Positions 60,666 to 64,000 of a stretch of 64,000 bases of DNA are shown one piece after another. The stretch is from contig JAFFJZ010000001.1 of NCBI GenBank assembly GCA_018340375.1, positions 11,116,001 to 11,180,000 on the forward strand. The letters are read 5' to 3'. Each line of letters opens with the position of its first letter. Position 1 is the first letter of the stretch. The notes below the pieces were generated by a model. That model saw only the letters and a program-made list of their open reading frames with translations. It searched no databases and was not told where the DNA came from. Made by a program: the position numbers and the translations under genes. The stretch comes from Gonatopus flavifemur. Its lineage: Eukaryota > Arthropoda > Insecta > Hymenoptera > Dryinidae.

Positions 60666-60960
60666 GTGTGATACTCAAATATCGAGCTTCTCAACGTATT
60701 CAAGTTTTTCCTAATAGTTCCCAACATTTGATTCCGATATTCGCAGATCCTCAGCAATATCCCTTGCTGTTAAATGCCCATTGGATTCAATCATTGTCTT
60801 TATTTCGTCGTCATCAACTCTAATCGTTCTCCCCAAGTGCATCTCTTACCCGCAGATCTCCAGATCGAAATTCAGTAGCAAACCAATTCTGATACTTGTT
60901 GTAGTGTTGAGACATAATGTCGCTGCGATATATTCAAGATGGGACAAAGACGTTGAGGTT
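60666..60960 (-). pseudogene. Irritans-type mariner fossil, N-terminal part
   Basis: On the minus strand, with frameshifts, the frame gives YQNWFATEFRSGD, VDDDEIKTMIESNGHLTA, RDIAEDLRISESNVG, LEYVEKLDI and a VSHNP ending. This is the helix-turn-helix half of an irritans-group mariner transposase. The remainder is at 58050-58529. Confidence 0.8.
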
Positions 60961-61105
60961 AGAAAAGACAATTTTTTTACATAATCTAGATAATAACACT
61001 GAATTGGAAGCATTGTGCAGGATTTCTCAATTAATGTTTTCATTTTGAATAAACCGAGATAACACACGAAGAGTTCTTTTCCACAAACAAGAACAGAATT
61101 CTTCA

Positions 61106-61284
61106 AGCACTCTTTTCGAACTAATGAATTCATAAAGAGCTCCGGAGGTGTTCGATGCTAGAGACATTGACGAGTTCTTTGAGAATACTGACAGTATTGT
61201 TTCAGTACTTTCAAAGAACTTGTGAATGCCCCAAACATCGAACTCCTCCAGAGTTTTATATGAATTCAGTAGTTCGAAAAGATT
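61106..61284. repeat. Hairpin element, ~85-bp arms
   Basis: The left arm with CGAACTAATGAATTCATA, GAGGTGTTCGATG and GAGTTCTTTGAGA pairs with the right arm carrying TCAAAGAACTTG, CATCGAACTCCTCC and TATGAATTCAGTAGTTCG. Non-coding. Confidence 0.65.
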
Positions 61285-61298
61285 TTCTAAAGGATTCT

Positions 61299-62281
61299 CC
61301 CTTGTAAAAAGAAACGATAGAATCTTATAAAGAACGATGGGATTTGTATCAAATTCTATCGAGTTTTATAGGATGAATCGTAAGGATTTGTCTATCAGAT
61401 AGGAATGCTATTGTACCGTATCAGAATTTCCAATTTTCACTTTCAATTACGTTATAACGATACAATTTCAATCATTTCCTGTCGTATAATCCAAGACTTG
61501 ACGGTCTTAATCAACAATCAACTATGGAATCCCTGGTTGAAAGAATCCATTGAATCTTAACAAATGAAATTCGATGAGATTTGGTCAGAACATTGTCCAA
61601 GTTTAATCGTAATTTGGTCAGATTTGGCCAGATTCAACGAGATTCGCATGAAAGTTCTAACCAAATCTCATTGAAAAATCACCGGTGAGATTTGGTCAGA
61701 GCATTGTCCACGTTTAATTGTAATTTAATGAGAATTGGTCAGAATCCATGAGTTCTTTCAACCAGGGATGTCAATCGTAGTGTATGGGTAACTCACGGAA
61801 TTTCAAATTCCATCAGGCTCAATGTCAGGAAAATCCGATGGTAAATTTGTCTATTCTTTCGCATAGTAAACTTACGGATGAAAATCTATCGAATTTTATG
61901 ATATTTTAACGAAAGCGTATAGTTATCACGCATAATGTGAATTTAACGACACGGATTTTGTACGATATTACTGCCCAAGAACTTCTCAAATATGCTATGG
62001 TTATTTTATGAATGGAAAAGGACTGTACAAATGAGACTATTTTGGATAAATTTGTGAAGATATTCTATGCAGGTGCATAGCACATAATTTAATCTGAAAA
62101 CGGTTGAACTGGAATTTCCCATCGTTTTAAATAAGAATTCTCTACACAGGATATTACGAATAAAACTATTAGCATATGTATATGAAAAGTTTGATAAAAC
62201 TTGATTCATTACGAACCAAAAACCACATTAGGAACGATAAAAAATTTTTGTATCGTTTTCTATCGAATCTTTTTACCAGGT
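61299..62281. mobile_element. CCC...GGG element with ACGATAGAATC words
   Basis: CCCTTGTAAAAAGAAACGATAG (first 20 bases considered) pairs with the right end TCTATCGAATCTTTTTACCAG(G). CT lies outside both if one terminal G has mutated to T. AACGATAGAATC and GATTCTATCG words recur. The element at 61531-61767 is inserted in it. Confidence 0.55.
61531..61767. mobile_element. CCC...GGG element with GAGATTTGGTCAGA words
   Basis: CCCTGGTTGAAAGAA and TTCTTTCAACCAGGG are exact inverse ends, with AT outside both. GAGATTTGGTCAGA and its inverse recur several times. Non-coding. It lies inside the 61299-62281 element. Confidence 0.82.
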
Positions 62282-62578
62282 CTAGTCTTGTTTTCGAAAA
62301 AGAATTCTTCGTGTTTTATCTGGGAAAGAAAGAATTTGTCCATTCTCCATGTGGTGCCTGTTAAAAGAATATGCGAACATTCGATGAAACACTAATTTTC
62401 ATATAGGTGCAGATATAATTGATATGGAAAAAGACACACCTAATGCAATTTTTGTTGAATAATATGAATCAGAAGCTCAAAGTTCCAAGCCAATAAGCCG
62501 AAAATTGTTTGTACGATGCTCCATTCAAATTGCCAAACTTGTGTTCCGGGAAAAAGAGAATGAATACCAAAATCACCG

Positions 62579-62890
62579 TTAGTCTGCAGCCCTTGCCCCA
62601 TCAAATTGTCTTTCTACGTCAAAATCAGCTTCCTCTGCTTGTTTCCTTAGTGATTTTGATGTCATACGAGCCTCTTTTGCTTCATCAGGGAAAGAGCTCT
62701 CAGCTTGATGTGTGCGTCGAGCGTCCACTTTTCCGCAAGAATTATGGCAGTTATGGTCTATTGGCATGTTCAGTACATCCATAATTTCCATTATATCAGT
62801 CGATCTAATATCAAAAGTACGATTTATGGTATTAGAAGCAATGTTTAACCCTATTTTTTCATTTGAAAAAATAAAAACTCATCTAAAGCT
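62579..62890 (-). pseudogene. Possible Mutator-like transposase C-terminal tail
   Basis: The minus-strand frame is open for about 100 codons before a stop. It reads NEKIGLNIASNTINRTFDI, then a helix with DVLNMPI, then many charged residues (KVDARRTHQAES, DEAKEARMTSKSLRK) and ends GARAAD. From memory this order resembles the C-terminal end of Mutator-like transposase proteins common in arthropod genomes, where a VL-x-x-(M/L)-G-I helix precedes a basic tail. No catalytic part is present, and the start lies within or before a decayed region. I am unsure of the assignment; an exon of a host gene cannot be excluded. Confidence 0.3.
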
Positions 62891-62988
62891 CCTTCCACTG
62901 GTGTGTTATTTTCGAAAACAGTATATACGGAGAAGAACTAACAGTAATAATATTGCTGAATTGACAATCAAATATTGTTATATGTCTA

Positions 62989-63455
62989 CACGGAGAAGAA
63001 TGCAGGTCGAAAATATAGTAATCTTTAATAAAAATTGGAGAATATTTCTTAAAATCAAAGAGTGTTTCTTAAATGCATAATAAAAATGAAATGGTTCACA
63101 TTTGTGTGGAATTGTATTAAAAAAAACAATGGAAAATTATCAATACTTCATAAAAAATAGAGAAACATATGAAGTTTCCAAAAGTCGCGGGTGAAATTTT
63201 ACACAGACAATAACAAAATTTCAATATTCTACTATTCACTTTGTGAAATTTCAAACACAACTTTTGGAAAGTTCATATGTTTCTCTATTTCTTATGAAGT
63301 ATTGATAATTCTACATTGTTTTCTTGAATACAATTCCACAAAAAAGTGGATCGTTTTATCTTCATTATGCATTTAAGAAAAACTCTCAGATTTTAAGAAA
63401 TGATCTCAAATTTTTATCACAAATTACTATATTTTCGACCTGCATTTTTCTCCGT
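62989..63455. mobile_element. Family A long-hairpin element, copy 2
   Basis: The left end CACGGAGAAGAATGCAGG pairs with CCTGCATTTTTCTCCGT at the right. TA precedes the left end; the right terminal G and flank have changed. It is the uninterrupted copy of the family, with arms of about 200 bp pairing AAATGCATAAT, AATTATCAATAC and ACTTTTGGAAA blocks. It serves as the empty-site reference for copy 1. Confidence 0.8.
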
Positions 63456-63649
63456 TCACCCACAATAAATATTGTTATAAAGACGTTGTGAGTAGGGCTT
63501 CACAACAGACTCTCGTCTAAAATTGAAAAATAATCTATATCTACTATTCTAACAATTCAAGACATAAAAACTTTCAACGGAATCAAGCTTCTGCCTAAGG
63601 TGTGACAAAATCGCTTGGAATTCCGATTCCATTGAAGAGGAGAACTAAG

Positions 63650-63897
63650 TCCTATTCCAAATGTCCGACAGATAATTTTCTGTCAGGATTTGGTCGGCTT
63701 TTGTCCCAGATATGATGATTTCCGACAGAACCAGACAGAATTTCGACCGGAATCCGTCGGGTTTTATTTGGCTTTGTCTAGCATTCCAGTCTGTGCAGGA
63801 TTTGGTCGTTTTTTGTCCCAGGCATGATGATTTCCGACAGAATCAGACAAAATTTTGACCGGAATCTGTGAGGATCTGTCGGACATTTTTAATAGGG
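63650..63897. mobile_element. CCC...GGG element with TCCGACAGA words
   Basis: The left end (T)CCTATTCCAAATGTCCG and right end CGGACATTTTTAATAGGG are inverse, with AG outside both if the first C has mutated to T. TCCGACAGA and its inverse recur. A segment beginning CAGGATTTGGTCG is tandemly repeated at 63684 and 63796, 112 bp apart. Confidence 0.65.
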
Positions 63898-64000
63898 AGA
63901 TATCCTTTCAGTCTCGGAACTAGTCTCGGTATCGGTCTCGTTGCATATTTCGACATATATCTCTGCTGATTTCATTTGAATAATCAAGGTTGCACCCCAT

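Noticed and set aside
7637..63897. CRISPR-like array or bacterial repeat system
   Set aside because: The short words are degenerate, occur in both orientations and are bounded by transposon ends. Spacing is irregular except for the 157-bp units.
1..64000. Integrated polydnavirus or other viral segment
   Set aside because: No viral gene family, long intron-poor gene cluster or segment-excision motif was recognised.

Overview
The window looks like AT-rich, repeat-dominated arthropod nuclear DNA, probably insect. No bacterial gene layout is visible, there are two mariner transposons of insect types, many small inverted-repeat elements, and tRNA-derived repeats. The species cannot be named from this sequence. 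I found no host protein gene that I can defend. Nearly every short open frame in the window is chance or a shadow inside a repeat.

The recognisable coding remnants are four. They are a nearly intact mariner (52800-54081, minus strand, one nonsense codon and a lost start), an irritans-type mariner fossil split in two by a later insertion (58050-58529 and 60666-60960), an endonuclease-domain fossil of a non-LTR retrotransposon (16815-17090), and a possible C-terminal tail of a Mutator-like transposase (62579-62890). Five tRNA-like sequences with A and B boxes look like SINE remnants.

The rest is mostly non-autonomous inverted-repeat DNA elements with two recurrent terminal signatures. One set starts CCC and ends GGG. 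The other starts CAC(G/T)G and ends C(A/C)GTG, often CACGGAG...CTCCGTG. In both sets the copies are flanked by 2-bp target duplications that are not restricted to TA (AT, AG, AA, TT, CT, TG, TA). Most elements are filled with many degenerate copies of one short, usually self-complementary word, and the word differs between families. Examples are GCCAGTACTGGC at 18720-20763, ACGT words at 7637-8275, GTGATCAGG at 14489-15123, TCTCGCA at 54294-55603 and AAGAYATCTT at 58530-60663.

Layout: 0-7.6 kb, mostly featureless with a few elements. 7.6-10 kb, a cluster of small elements and a hairpin. 14-15.3 kb, one element holding two others. 16.8 kb, retrotransposon fossil. 18.7-20.8 kb, a word-repeat element with 157-bp tandem arrays. 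22.8, 34.3 and 49.2 kb, three copies of one ~0.8-1 kb family. 24.7-26.7 kb, a nested stack. 27.6-30 kb, a large foldback element and others. 37.2-47.4 kb, a putative 10.15-kb element with ~820-bp terminal inverted repeats and AT flanks. 52.7-54.2 kb, mariner in the centre of a palindromic element. 54.3-55.6 kb, a TCTCGCA element. 58-61 kb, a four-level nested stack. 61.1-63.9 kb, further elements.

The genes do not form a pathway. What the window records is a history of transposition, with several insertions datable relative to one another and at least one whose empty site can be read from the opposite arm of the hairpin it entered.
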